Assembly: GCA_005406025.1 (NCBI GenBank)
Contig: BGZK01000016.1
Location: 620,001-684,000, forward strand
Origin: Eumeta japonica
Taxonomy: Eukaryota; Arthropoda; Insecta; Lepidoptera; Psychidae
Length of the DNA: 64,000 bases
Direction: 5' to 3'
The notes under the pieces were generated by a model. It ran no database searches, was not told the DNA's origin, and saw only the letters and a list, made by a program, of their open reading frames with translations. This document shows, one piece after another, positions 1-10,443 of this stretch. Position numbers and translations under genes: made by a program. Every line of letters begins with the position of its first letter. Position 1 is the stretch's first letter.

Positions 1-729
1 GTACAAAAAAAATAAACAACGTAACGTATGCGCGATTATGTAGGTGGCATGTGACATCCGGCCTTCAAGCTCGGTTCCGCGAATGTGAGTCCATTTGGGT
101 TCTATTTATTCAAAGTTGAAAATGGGATAGAATATTAGGGCGAAAAACAAATACGAAGAGATAGAAAAAAACAGTCGATCGGGGATTTTGCCCGAGGACA
201 GAGACCTCGATAGTAATAAAATCGTGATAAACCTATGTCAAACAAATTCCTTCGAATGTACTCGTCAAAAGAGTCCAAACGCTACAAATATATTATTTGA
301 ATATTAACCTAATCCGAATAATGTACCGTTGGGATTGTTTTTTTACCCACTATTAGATGGAAAAAAGTCAAGTTATATGTCGTACGTATATAACGCGAAA
401 GCCGGAACAACATTCATCTCCATTCCGCGCCCCACCTCCGAATAGAACTATTCCGGTAACAAGGATTAAAAGGTACCCTCTCCCGTTCGAAACTTACCGG
501 ATTTACGGCGGCGGGTAATTCGGGGTGCATCGTTAACTAGGCGGGATGATTTTTCTTGTGGGCTCATGTAATATTTAGAGCCGCCTCGAAAAAAGATCGG
601 CCGGCCGCAAAGCCGTAAAGCGGGCCGCGCGGCGGGCTACGGCTGCGGGGCGCGGACGGCGCGGCCCGTCACGAGTGCCCGACGACCAGCTTAACGATAT
701 TTTTTAAATCGAACGAATTTACCTTGTAC
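1..729. other. Non-coding AT-rich DNA with one GC-rich island
   Basis: No supported gene. Positions 585-672 form a dense CpG-rich patch inside AT-rich sequence, the first of about two dozen such islands in the window. The DIRS element begins at about 730. No target duplication is seen there, as expected for elements that integrate through a tyrosine recombinase. Confidence 0.6.
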
Positions 730-925
730 GTGAAGTTTGATGATAATTATGCGAAGGGCATCGTCCGAGAGATTACATTCATTGTAGTAGTACGTTCTCC
801 GTGCCGCATGACGAATACCAGAGCCTAGATCGACTATGGCAAGACTTGCTCCTCATAAAAAGTGGAGCAAGATGCTTGTCTATGACGCTTTATTGGTCTC
901 AATCCTCCGACTATCAAAATCACAT
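730..925. repeat. DIRS terminal inverted repeat (3' end of the element)
   Basis: This segment aligns, with substitutions and small gaps, to the reverse complement of about 5335-5510. Shared blocks include ATTACATTCATTGTAGTA, GCATGACGAAT, GAGCAAGATGCTTGTCTATG and TCTCAATCCTCCGACT. It lies beside the internal complementary region, as the right-hand repeat does in known DIRS elements. Confidence 0.85.
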
Positions 926-1020
926 ATTTTAGGGAGATTTTAGCTCAAAAATGTTATTTTGTTTCATAAATGGGGTACATTGGATGTACTTGGGCTATGT
1001 GTGTATTTTGGGGTGGGACC

Positions 1021-1125
1021 GTAATCTCGCGGACGACGCCCTTCACATAATTATCATCAAACTTCACGTGTTAATAATTATGTTTTAGGCATCGTCCTTC
1101 GAGATCACATTACTGTAGGATGTTT
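1021..1125. repeat. DIRS internal complementary region
   Basis: The first half (about 1021-1072) is the reverse complement of the element's outer end at 730-778, with shared core GTGAAGTTTGATGATAATTA. The second half (about 1072-1120) matches the reverse complement of the opposite outer end near 5465-5510, with shared core TTTTAGGCATC. The two element tips therefore meet here head to head. In the DIRS replication model this region templates completion of the ends and the circular junction. Confidence 0.82.
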
Positions 1126-1299
1126 AAAGATTACAATTAAAATAAAATAACATATTGTTCTATAATATTGGTATTGTATATTATCCATTTATGATTAGAA
1201 AGATGTTAAATGAAAAATGGTGTCATAAAATATGAAGAACAATATTAAAATAAGCAAGAACAATAATATTAAATCATGTGATTAACTATTTACAAGGAT

Positions 1300-1936
1300 T
1301 TATTGATTTTGGCAGATTGTATGTGCGAATAGGTCTGATGTATCTCGTACTATTGCTTTATTGTAAAATGTAGCAAACATGCTTGTTGATTGACTCCAGC
1401 TCGCTGTTTTCCGGATGAATTCTATATTGAGTCCTAGATTGGGGGCCTTAGATGTGAAAGCGTGCCTTGTGCTTCGGGCTGTAAACATGAATGTATCTAT
1501 GCCACTATCTTGCAGGATTCCTTTTCTCCATCTACTTATAGTTTGTGAGGAAACAGCAATGTGTAGCTTTCTATAACTCATAAATAATTTTTGTGTGGTC
1601 CTGACATTGTGAGTCCTTGGTATATAGGGCAGCATGTTTATTGATGGGCAAATCTATGGTTTTTCTGTGAAGAATGGCAGAGTAAGTAATGGCAGGGTGT
1701 GGTTTGGTTTAAAGATTTTAATTAAGTCTGGAATCTTTATGATGATCATGATTGTCATTTTTTGTAATAATGTTGTCTATTTTTATTAATGACAAGGTTT
1801 GGGCTCTATGGGCAGTGACTAAGGCTAAAAGGGTTACTAATATTTTTGTGAGGATTTCCAAGGAGATACTTTCATTTCGGAACATTTGGTAGATGTAGTC
1901 TAATACTATGTTAGGATTCCATATGTAATCAATCAT
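1300..1936 (-). pseudogene. DIRS tyrosine recombinase (integrase) remnant
   Basis: Two reading-frame pieces, 1718-1936 and then 1300-1635, form the C-terminal half of a phage-integrase-like tyrosine recombinase of the DIRS group. The upstream piece has TKILVTLLALVTAHRAQTL, with the first conserved arginine in TAHR. The downstream piece has SSQTISRW, then RSTRHAF with the second conserved arginine, and ends in FATFYNK with the expected nucleophilic tyrosine. The conserved histidine position before STRHA reads arginine. In DIRS elements this enzyme replaces a DDE integrase and inserts a circular intermediate. The N-terminal half (about 1940-2240) is too broken to delimit. It is non-functional because the pieces are in different frames. 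Confidence 0.82.
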
Positions 1937-2452
1937 ATTCGGGCATCGGTGGTCTCATTCTAAATGTTCCTTTAAAGAATCTTTTAATTAATCATTTTTT
2001 CCAATGTCGGAGCCCACAATTAATGATAAGATTGAACGATAACTGTTCAGTGAATTGTATTTAGGCCCTTTTTCAAACATTTTTGTGAAAAATAAAATAA
2101 TATCATTAATTTGTGGTTTGTACAGGTTGACATTGGTTTTCTGACAGAAAGTAAACCATTATTTAATACCTGACTAATAAACTAATACTTGTTTGAGGCT
2201 TTTGGATGAAATTAAAGTAAAGAATATTTCTAATGCAACAGATGGGGTTCCCTTCTTCAACAGTGCTTCGTGGATAATACTCCTGCCACCAAAAAAAGAG
2301 CCTTGTGTAGTTTGTGTTTGTGGCTGGAATGGGATATTAAAAGATTTTCATTAGGTACAAAAGTTATTATATTGCTAATGAATAATTGGTTGTACAGTGG
2401 GTACAAAGGCTGTATGGGCCAGTGCGGAACTACAGCAATTCCTTTAGCTTTG

Positions 2453-2983
2453 TCAGTAATTATTTTCTAAAGTGTCCTCGTTATGACTGAAAAGGGTGGA
2501 AATGCATAGAACTTGAGATCTTACCAGGAGATTGTAAATGTATCTGTGGTGAAAGCATTGGGATCTGGGTGCCATGAAACATAGCGTTTTACGATTAATT
2601 CTGTTAGCAAAGAGATCTATGTTTGGAGTTCCGAATTTGCCAGTAATTGATTTAAAGGCATAGTTTGCCAGCTCCCATTTTATAGCGGTGTGTTCTAGCC
2701 AAGACTCTAAATCAGCTATAACTTTTTTTTTTGATGCAATATAGAATGCTGTGACAAACAATTTCCTTTTTTCACACGATTTCCATACTTTTTGTGTTAT
2801 AGTGTTCAGGTGTTGAAACTGAACACCTCCCATACGGTTGATGTATGAGACAGCGGTGGTGTTGTCAATGCGCGTTAAAATTTTACAGTTATTCATGTCT
2901 TTTGTAAATATTTTGAGGCCAAAGTATGCGGGTAGTAACGGTAGGTTGTTAATGTAAAGGTTTTTTTCATTTTTTGTCGACAT
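2453..2983 (-). pseudogene. DIRS RNase H domain remnant
   Basis: This is an open block of about 176 codons resembling the RNase H-like domain that follows RT in DIRS elements. Diagnostic pieces are LTRIDNTTAVSYINRMGG near the middle, the ADLESW motif (usually ADxLSR), and FGTPNIDLFANRINRK near the end. It should degrade the RNA of the RNA/DNA hybrid during replication. It lies directly downstream, in element orientation, of the RT remnant but in a different frame, so the polyprotein is interrupted. The start reported here is an internal ATG and not a true N-terminus. Confidence 0.82.
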
Positions 2984-3099
2984 TCCGCTAGCCTTTTGGT
3001 CTCTACAAGCAACTCCCCATGCTTTTTTAGAAGAATAAGAGTAGATTTCAATCTGAAATTGATTTTTCTGATAGAGTTAACGAATGATCCTATATTATT

Positions 3100-4067
3100 T
3101 AGACACCGAGAGAATTCATTTTTAGTGTAAGTGGGAGATTTAGATATTTATTATAATGATTATCACCATTTAATGCTCTATACTTGACATATTCGAATAA
3201 TTTGTTATGGGCCTAGCTATAGGATATAGCGTAGCAGGCTGATACAGGGAGTCCGACAAATTGAGCGTATTGTCCGATTGTACACTTTTTGACTTTCATT
3301 ATTATATGATGTTTTATTTGATATGTTCCCTCTTGCTTGATGGATGTTCAATTGCAAATTTTTCTGAGTTTAAAATAAAGCCGAGAAATTTACATGAAGT
3401 ATTAGGGACAAATACACTTTTTTCATAGTTAATTATGAACCATAAAGATAATATAAGTGAAATGGTGACTTGTAAATTGTGGATGCACTTTGTATATGTA
3501 TTACATTTAAAAAAAAGTCATCTAAATTTAGTACAGATAATAAGTTCCCCGAACGTAGATATTTTACTACAGGTTTTAGGAACTTAGTGAATATATATGG
3601 TGCAATATTAATTCCACAAGGTAGGACACAAAATTCGTATAATTTTGAATTCTATTGGAATCTTGAGCACATGTAGCAGTTTGGAGCAAAAGCCTGATAG
3701 CCGTACGTATGTCTTCCAATTTAAAATGGTTTGTACAATAAATTCATTACGTTTTTTTTAAATTTAGTATAAAACGTTTATCTCCGTTAGGTTTTTCTGT
3801 TAGGAAGATTGGTGATATGAACTGTGCCTGACAGGGACGACATTCTGTAAAAAAGTTCATTAATTGATCTATTAATATTAAGGTTTTCTCTTCCTTTATG
3901 GATTTATTAATATTAAGGTTTTCTGATTTGAAAAAGTGCATATTCTTGGGTAACACCGTTTGGAAAATATTTTTGGAAAGTGGCATTTTGGGTCCTGATA
4001 CCCAAGAGAGTACTATTGGATGGTTGGTAATATTGCACCAAGATTTGTAAAAATTAAAGTCTGCCAC
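3100..4067 (-). pseudogene. DIRS reverse transcriptase remnant
   Basis: The N-terminal part (3747-4067) contains QFISPIFLTEKPNGDKRFIL, the start of the RT finger and palm domain in DIRS-like elements. After a frame break the next block (about 3500-3640) carries GINIAPYIFTKFLKPVVKY and then LNLDDFF, whose LDD sits at about 3518-3526. It corresponds to the catalytic box that is usually (Y/L)xDD. Further frame breaks follow towards RNase H. The enzyme would copy element RNA into DNA. Several shifts and stops mean no intact RT can be made. Confidence 0.82.
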
Positions 4068-4323
4068 TAGTTATCTGAGGGTTTAACGTCATTTGGTTTG
4101 ACGTTGACGCTTTGGCTGAAGTGGGAGCTCCTTCCGCGAAGTCGTCTGCTGTTATGCGCCCGCTCTCGCCTTATTTGGCGCATAATTGCATTCCATATTC
4201 AATGTAGAACATACCTGTTGTCAAGTATGTTCCACATTAAATATGAAGCTTCTTTTTGGACTTCACAGTAGAAGTTTTTAAATCTGATGCAGACCGATTT
4301 ATGGCTTTGACTGATTTTATTCT

Positions 4324-5257
4324 CTAGGTCAAATTTTCTCCGAACAGATATCTGTCCCGAGAAACCTCTTTAAGAGCATTTTTGGTTGACTTATTAAACG
4401 ACTGAGATAATAATGAGCTGCGAGCTGTTGTTTCCGTGAAATGTAAATCACATAGGAGATGCCCCGCGTCACTTAGTTTTTCAATCATCTCTAGATTTTT
4501 ATTTTGAGAGGCTACTTCTACTTGTGTGCCCGATCCAAGTAATGGCAGCTCCGTGCTGTTGCTGATTGGCTTCCAATATTTCACGCTTTCAATATTATTA
4601 TATCACGTTTAATGCATGACTCTGATACCGAAGCCTTGACCTCTTCATTAAGGAGTGGGGGTTTTATTAAGTTGCAGTTCCATTTTGGTGTCTTTTTAAT
4701 ACCTTTCTCTAGTATATTGCTCCACTTACTACTAGCTATCTGTAGGTGCAAGTCGACTCCATATTTGGATGAAGATAAGGAGTTCATTACCTAGGAGTTC
4801 GATGATGTTGTGCTCCAGGTCTTCCGTTATGTTCTTCTCACTGCCTGGTTCTTCTAAAATTACAATTGGGGACGTTGCCTATCTAAGTAATTCAGTGTTG
4901 AATATGTTAATGTGATGAGACAATACGATGAATAACACACGTCATTCAGATCGTGTTTTTATTCTCAATGTCTTGTTAGTGTTGTGGGATTAGTACGGGA
5001 AACATTCCGACTGCACTTGTACCGTCTAATATAGGGAAGGGTGGGTTTTATTAGATCTTGGTGTACGTAACCTGGAGATGAATGGTACGTAGAACGTACG
5101 TTGTGAAGTTTCCGTTTCTTTATCAGAATCGTGGTCGGAGTCTGATACGGAAATGATGATACGCCTATGTTTTTGTGGCGGCGACCCTGATTTCTCGTCC
5201 AGTTTCTGAGAGTCTTTTAGGTCCCTTCTCTAACTGTTTTAGTTCTCGTTTAGACAT
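4324..5257 (-). pseudogene. DIRS gag-like ORF remnant
   Basis: A start-like ATG at about 5257 opens MSKRELKQLEKG, the expected position of gag just inside the 5' terminal repeat. Later blocks at 4581-4787 (containing IKPPLLNEEVKASVSESCIK) and 4324-4584 (containing IEKLSDAGHLLCDLHF and NALKEVS) resemble the conserved C-terminal part of DIRS gag proteins, with the PPxLNxE and DAGxLLxDLH signatures. Gag binds RNA and forms the replication particle. The three pieces lie in different frames with at least one in-frame stop, so the gene is broken. Confidence 0.65.
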
Positions 5258-5334
5258 GTTTAATGTTGTTTAAACGAAATAACCGAAAGTGTATAAAATG
5301 ATGGTATAATTGCGTCGCACGAAAAATAAACAGT

Positions 5335-5510
5335 GATGTTTGACAGTCGGAGGATTGAGACCCATAGAGCGCCATAGACAAGCATCTTGCTCCTCTTTTT
5401 CCTTTCTTACCATAGCATAGACCTAGTTTCTGAAATTCGTCATGCGACACTGAAAACGTACTACAATGAATGTAATATCGAAGGATGATGCCTAAAACGT
5501 AATAACGCAC
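5335..5510. repeat. DIRS terminal inverted repeat (5' end of the element)
   Basis: This is the reverse-complement partner of about 730-925. In element orientation it is the left repeat that should contain the promoter. Its outer tip (TAAAACGTAATAACGCAC, ending about 5510) is mirrored in the second half of the internal complementary region. Confidence 0.83.
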
Positions 5511-5794
5511 AGACATCCTTTTTACGGCCGATATGTCATGAGGTCCGTTTTAAATAATGATAAAATACGGCCGGTCGTCGTCGTGCCGGAGCACGCGCAC
5601 ACAAATACTAAACACACGGTATCTTTGAAGGCCCTGTAAAGTTTTAGTACTTCATCAGAGATTCACGTCGTCCGCCGGTCGTGAGCAGACTGCGATATTT
5701 CCCCAATCAAGCACCGTCACACGGGCTGTCTTTCAAAATGTGAGGTAAATGCAAGCGGATTGCCAATTCGCACTTGTGAATTTTTTGATATATC

Positions 5795-6297
5795 TTTATT
5801 ACCCTTTAATGTGATCATTGCATTAAAGATTATCTATAAGCTATGATAGATTTCATAAGTATTTACTGTTCATGAGAATGGCGGGAGAACGCTAAAAGCG
5901 TATTAAAAACGTGTTTAGTGTTAGACCGTTTACAGAATGCTCCCAACTTTCCATATTACGTGCTCAATAACCAGTAGGATTTGTGAACAGCGGCCGCGGC
6001 AGCTCACGCCTACTTACCCGAACACGCTTCTCCGTTTTTGTGCTCGGAGCTCCGTTCTTGCAGTTTTCTCATTCGAGTAATGGTTTGGTTACATTCAGAA
6101 TATCTGATGCGGTGATACGACGGGTTCGGAGAAAAATAAACTTGACCCCGATCCACCAGTTTGACCGGGTTAAATATTGTACTGTTGATATTACGCTCGC
6201 TCGGCAGGCACGAGGTATTTGTTTTGTCGTGCTCCGTATTATGCTTCTTTACGAACGTGTTTTCATTATTTGTAATTGAACATAAGGAAAAACTCAC
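5795..6297 (-). CDS. Possible small two-exon gene (unrecognised)
   Basis: An open frame of about 95 codons runs on the minus strand to a strong 5' splice site, CGG/GTAAGTAG, with the exon ending at 6018. A pyrimidine-rich acceptor ending CTTTTAG lies 125 bases further on. Exon 2 would start at 5891, keep the frame (phase 1), add FSRHSHEQ and stop at 5863. A polyadenylation signal AATAAA follows at 5800-5795. The open frame has no early ATG. Its first is MRKLQERSSEHKNGEACS at 6072, so either the protein is only about 27 residues or an upstream exon supplies the start. Codon choice in the open block looks protein-like. No family is recognised. The combination of donor, phase-matched acceptor and poly(A) signal is suggestive, but chance cannot be excluded. 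Confidence 0.27.
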
Positions 6298-6584
6298 AGC
6301 ATAGATCTATTACTTATCTGTGGCACAATGCGCCACAACTGGTACACAAGCATTACAGGCACGGTGTATATTTATAAGTGTATTAGAAAAATACAAACAT
6401 AACTTAAGGGAATTGCTGTTGAATTGTGCTGTAATTGTTAACTGCGGCGATTCATTACTTAGCAGCCCTAATTTCTGTTTTCTATAATTGCCATGTCAAC
6501 AGCCTAATTAAAAGTCAGCATGAGGCTCAATATGTAAAGTCACGTGGTGGCGTGCGCCGGCAGGGCACAAGGTTGTTATCACAG

Positions 6585-6693
6585 AGTACATTCATCGGCG
6601 CAAGTGGCGACACGCGGCCGGTCGTCCGTACGCCGCTGCCGCAACACGCCGTCGACGCGTCCGTAACTAGACGGGCGCCGGTCGCGTGCGCAG
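6585..6693 (+). other. Exon-like block in GC island
   Basis: An acceptor-like sequence ending TTATCACAG is followed by 109 bases with one open frame (STFIGASGDTRPVV near its start) and a donor-like CAG/GTAGGC. The other two frames are closed. The block lies inside a CpG-rich island, where long open frames arise easily, so the evidence is weak. Confidence 0.2.
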
Positions 6694-9600
6694 GTAGGCA
6701 TCGATAGAGTAATGAGCGGTGGACAGAAATGTACTATATGGGACCTAGCACACGTTAATAAAATTATAAAGGTGTTAAACAATTGCATGGTTAGAATAAC
6801 AACGTTACACGACGACGCCTGCTTAGCTTCAAATCATAGAAAAGCTATTTAAAGCCTATATGCTATATGAGCCTTAGGATAATTTTTCGGTAATTTTAAA
6901 GAGCATCAAATTAGCTCTTTTGTATGTATTTTCGCACTTCCTTAACATTAAATTACCGATTTGAAAGTTCGTGGTCCTACCATATATTTATGTTTTTTTT
7001 TTAATTTAATTAAAAGTTGGTATTGTATTGATGTTCCGAATACTAAAAGGAGCATCAAATTTAAAATTTGGCTATGGAAATTATACGTTGAGTTTTCGGG
7101 AATGCAATACCTTATAAGCTAGTGATACATCTTATATTGAATTAAAATGATTTTGCGCTGAGATTGAAATTACAGTATCGCAGGCATCTTAATAATTCTT
7201 GAAATTCAACAACGATCACACACCACACTCGCAATAACAAAACAACGTGAAGTTTTATGTACCTAGTAATCTACGTTTATGGTCATACATCTATGAACCG
7301 TTCCGGCGGAATGGCTCCAGTAATAGCTATACAGTTTAATGCTATTTCATATGGATAACCGATCGGGCACGAAACAGCTCCATTAATCAGTGTACAGAAA
7401 TGCTCTTCGAGCGGAGGACAGACTGATTCACTCTCTTTGTTACGACCGTGTAATAAATCGTACAGCCGATTGCGGCCTCCACGAGAACATCGTCCGGCGC
7501 GGGCGCGACCGGCGCCCGCGGACGCCGCCCGCGCCTCGTGCGCGCCGGACGCGGCGGCCGATCGCCGAGTTCTTCCCTCGTCAGGGTTTCATCTAAAGGT
7601 GGCGGGCCCCGCGCGATCCGGGGAATTAATCGCCGGCCGGCGCCTGTGGCGCTATCGAGATGTAAGAGGTGTTTCGTTTCAGGGTTTCGCAAATTAAAAA
7701 GATATTTCCGGGATGTCGAGTTTAAAGCGCAGACTTGTTATATCTACTTTTTGAAGACGTTTCGATTACGGCAACTGTTATTTCGAATTCGTACCATATT
7801 TTTTCAAAATAAAATCTTAACTTTTATTTCAAATATATGGCTGTTGGTATCTTATAGTTAATGATTGGAAGTGAAAAGAACGGACGAGTGAGGTTGTGAT
7901 ATGGTTGTACACGCAAAGTTGTTATTTTGTAATTATTAATGTTCTATTACTCATCGCTATTCATTATACAAAGAAAAATATATTGATCCGATGTTATCCT
8001 ATGAAACCGAATTAACCCATATTGTTTCCATTAGATTTTGTTTTAATTCCATAACCAGTTAACCACATAACTTAAAATTCGTAAGGCGAATGTAGAAGGA
8101 ATCCATATTGTCATACAGATTACTCGAAAACAAACAGATTTAGTAAGACAAGCCGACGAGATTTCGGAGCGATAGCGACGAGGGCGGAATTTATTAGTTC
8201 CACGCGAGCCGCGGCGCAGGAGCCCCTGCAGTGGTGGAATTTCTTTATCTAGCGAGATGTCGATGAAAATGTGCGCGTGCTCTCCACTATACCGATGTGC
8301 GACTTACTAAAAATATTAATTCATTGCTCCTGATAAATGAACTGGACAATGATACACATCCAGGATTAACTGTTGCTTGTTTTTCGAGCACGGTCTTCTC
8401 GACTCGGCCGACTGTCGTCTACGATGCGAGATACTCGGATTCGATTTCTAAACGGTGTGATGTCGTGTCGTATCGGAAACGGGAGTTATGTCCTCGATAT
8501 GTGTTGGTGAACGTTTTCGACCCGGCGTTCAACACAAAATTTTACTTTGACTCGAAAAATATTCGTATGATTGTAACATTAAGACACGGAATATTTGATG
8601 TGGTCTCGATCGAGGCTATTAAATGTCGAAGGGAGTCAATTACGCACATCTCGATGTGATCGCCACACTACGAAATAAGCTTTGGCGCGGTTAAGGGCTA
8701 TTCGGAAAATTCTACCCCACTAAAGGTGGTATTTTTCGATAAATGAAATAACTACAAGTTTAATTTTCAAAAAATATTTCATTTAAAATATGATTTACCA
8801 TTTATGAAGAGAAATATGCAATAGGATTGACTTTTCGTGGTAAAAAAAATACGAAATAACTAACGCATTTCCAGATAGTAATTCTTTTTTTGGTGTATTT
8901 TATTGAATTAAAATTTAATTGTAGAGGATATTTTAATCGATTCCTTATTACTTCGCATAAAAATTTGCCTATTTTGGTAATATGGTTATTTACTGACAAT
9001 TGTCCGGGGAGGAGGGGGGTACGCTTCGTTGCTTGCGGTTGACCGGATTTTCCATTGTTTAAAATATTCGATCTTCGCCTCAATCAGAATAGTAATCGAC
9101 GCGCCGTTAGGTACGGACTCGGGATACGTTCAGATCGGGGGCGGCTCCTTAATTACGTCACGTCACGGGCCGAGAATGGGCCGCCCACTACAGCCGGATT
9201 ATTGTCGACGGATTTATGTCTCTTCAAGCGTGACTAATATTTTACGCGTTTCCTTAAAAGATGCTTTGGTCTTACGAATTAAGTGCTGTGTTTAAAACTA
9301 AAATAAGCGTTTAAAGCGTTCTTTGTCCTCTATTAACTTTAGAACCGATAAATGATTTTATGACCGACAGTACACGTCTCGACAATACTAACGGTTATTT
9401 AACATGACGTCCTATACAGACATGATTTTTTTTTATAATAAATAATAAAATAAAAATAAAATATTGAACGTCTTCCTTGTGCGTTAATGACACATGAATA
9501 CCCACGAAAAAATTCGAATTCAAAAACTATTTCTGTTGCGAGTTATTTCTTACTTTTATGCGGTTAAGGAACCTTTCTATTTTTAGTATTTTTGAATTAG

Positions 9601-10346
9601 ATTTTGAAATTGATTAAATAAAATTTCCGTGGCTGAGAAATTGATGACAAATAACCTTTTAACTTTGGATAATTGGGGAAACCAGCTTTAACTAAATTTG
9701 GAGTAATATTCATTTGTCAGATCCGAACTTCATAAAAAATGAAATTATTCAATGAAAAAAAGTACTTGGAGTGAATAAAAAAACAAATATCAGTAAGAAC
9801 TTTTTATGATTATTGGAATGTCGAAATAAGGAACGTTCCTTCGAAATTCCACGTTTTTCCACTAACTACTTATGACAAAAAGAAAGCGTTGCTAGATTAA
9901 TTTTCTGCAAAGACCTATCATACGTACGAATACGCAAAGTACGAGTAGTTGGAAAGATAAGTTAAAAAAGGCAAAAAGTACATATAAAGAAACAAGAGCT
10001 AAAAAATGTAAAAAGAAGAATAATTAAATAAACATGACTATGAAACTATGACGTGAGATTCTTGGATAATTTTCTGGCAAACCGAAAACTTTTCTGGAAT
10101 GTGGTGAAAAACTTCCGAAATTTTTTCAAGGCTCGTGTATAGTGATTGAGACGGTAATGGATGTTTAGTGAATGAAATGTATCATCTGAAATAATGATGA
10201 AAGAATTGCTTCGAAAATGCTTTTGCATGTGAAGATACAGTTGTAGATGACAATGTTACTTGTAACTGTATTTATGAAAAATGATAGGAAGTTTAGAATG
10301 AAATTATCGTAGCATGGAAGAATTTATGAAAGCAATAAAACGTATC

Positions 10347-10443
10347 GAAAGACGGGAAAGCTGCCAGAGATGCTGAGTGGCGACGGGGATACCCCCGTAC
10401 CCTTGCGAGTGTACACTTACAAGGCTGCTTTACCGTCTCTTTC
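10347..10443. ncRNA. Possible structured RNA: long imperfect hairpin
   Basis: The outer arms 10347-10365 and 10423-10443 are complementary apart from a 2-nt bulge and two mismatches (GAAAGA, CGG, AAAGC and GCC blocks pair). At the centre a perfect 6-bp stem ACGGGG/CCCCGT (10383-10388 with 10393-10398) closes a 4-nt loop. The unit of about 97 nt has the size of a microRNA precursor, but the middle is only partly paired and no known mature sequence is recognised. It could equally be a decayed short inverted-repeat element. Confidence 0.3.

Larger units (their letters stand above)
730..5510 (-). mobile_element. Decayed DIRS-type tyrosine-recombinase retrotransposon
   Basis: Read on the minus strand the order is terminal repeat, gag, reverse transcriptase, RNase H, tyrosine recombinase, internal complementary region, terminal repeat. 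That is the DIRS plan, not the LTR or LINE plan. The outer ends, about 730-925 and 5335-5510, are inverted repeats of each other. A segment at about 1021-1125 is complementary to both outer tips joined together, which is the internal complementary region DIRS elements use to rebuild their ends. The length of about 4.8 kb is normal for the group. Every coding module carries stops or frameshifts, so this is a fossil. Boundaries come from where the internal region stops matching and may be off by a few bases. Confidence 0.88.
5511..10340. other. Non-coding stretch with GC islands and two weak gene-model candidates
   Basis: No recognised gene. CpG-rich islands lie at about 6600-6690, 7488-7640 and 8160-8230. 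Two exon-like candidates (minus 5795-6297; plus 6585-6693) are entered separately. Open frames at 7538-7861 and 8297-8659 have no recognisable domains and the first is driven by the GC-rich island. The remainder, 8700-10340, is AT-rich with no feature I can support. Confidence 0.5.

Noticed and set aside
7387..7861. Overlapping open frames on both strands in a GC-rich island
   Set aside because: Stops are rare in such GC-rich sequence. The products are Arg/Pro-rich on both strands with no domain or splice context.
8297..8659. 120-codon plus-strand frame
   Set aside because: No recognisable domain, no good start context and no flanking splice or poly(A) signals.
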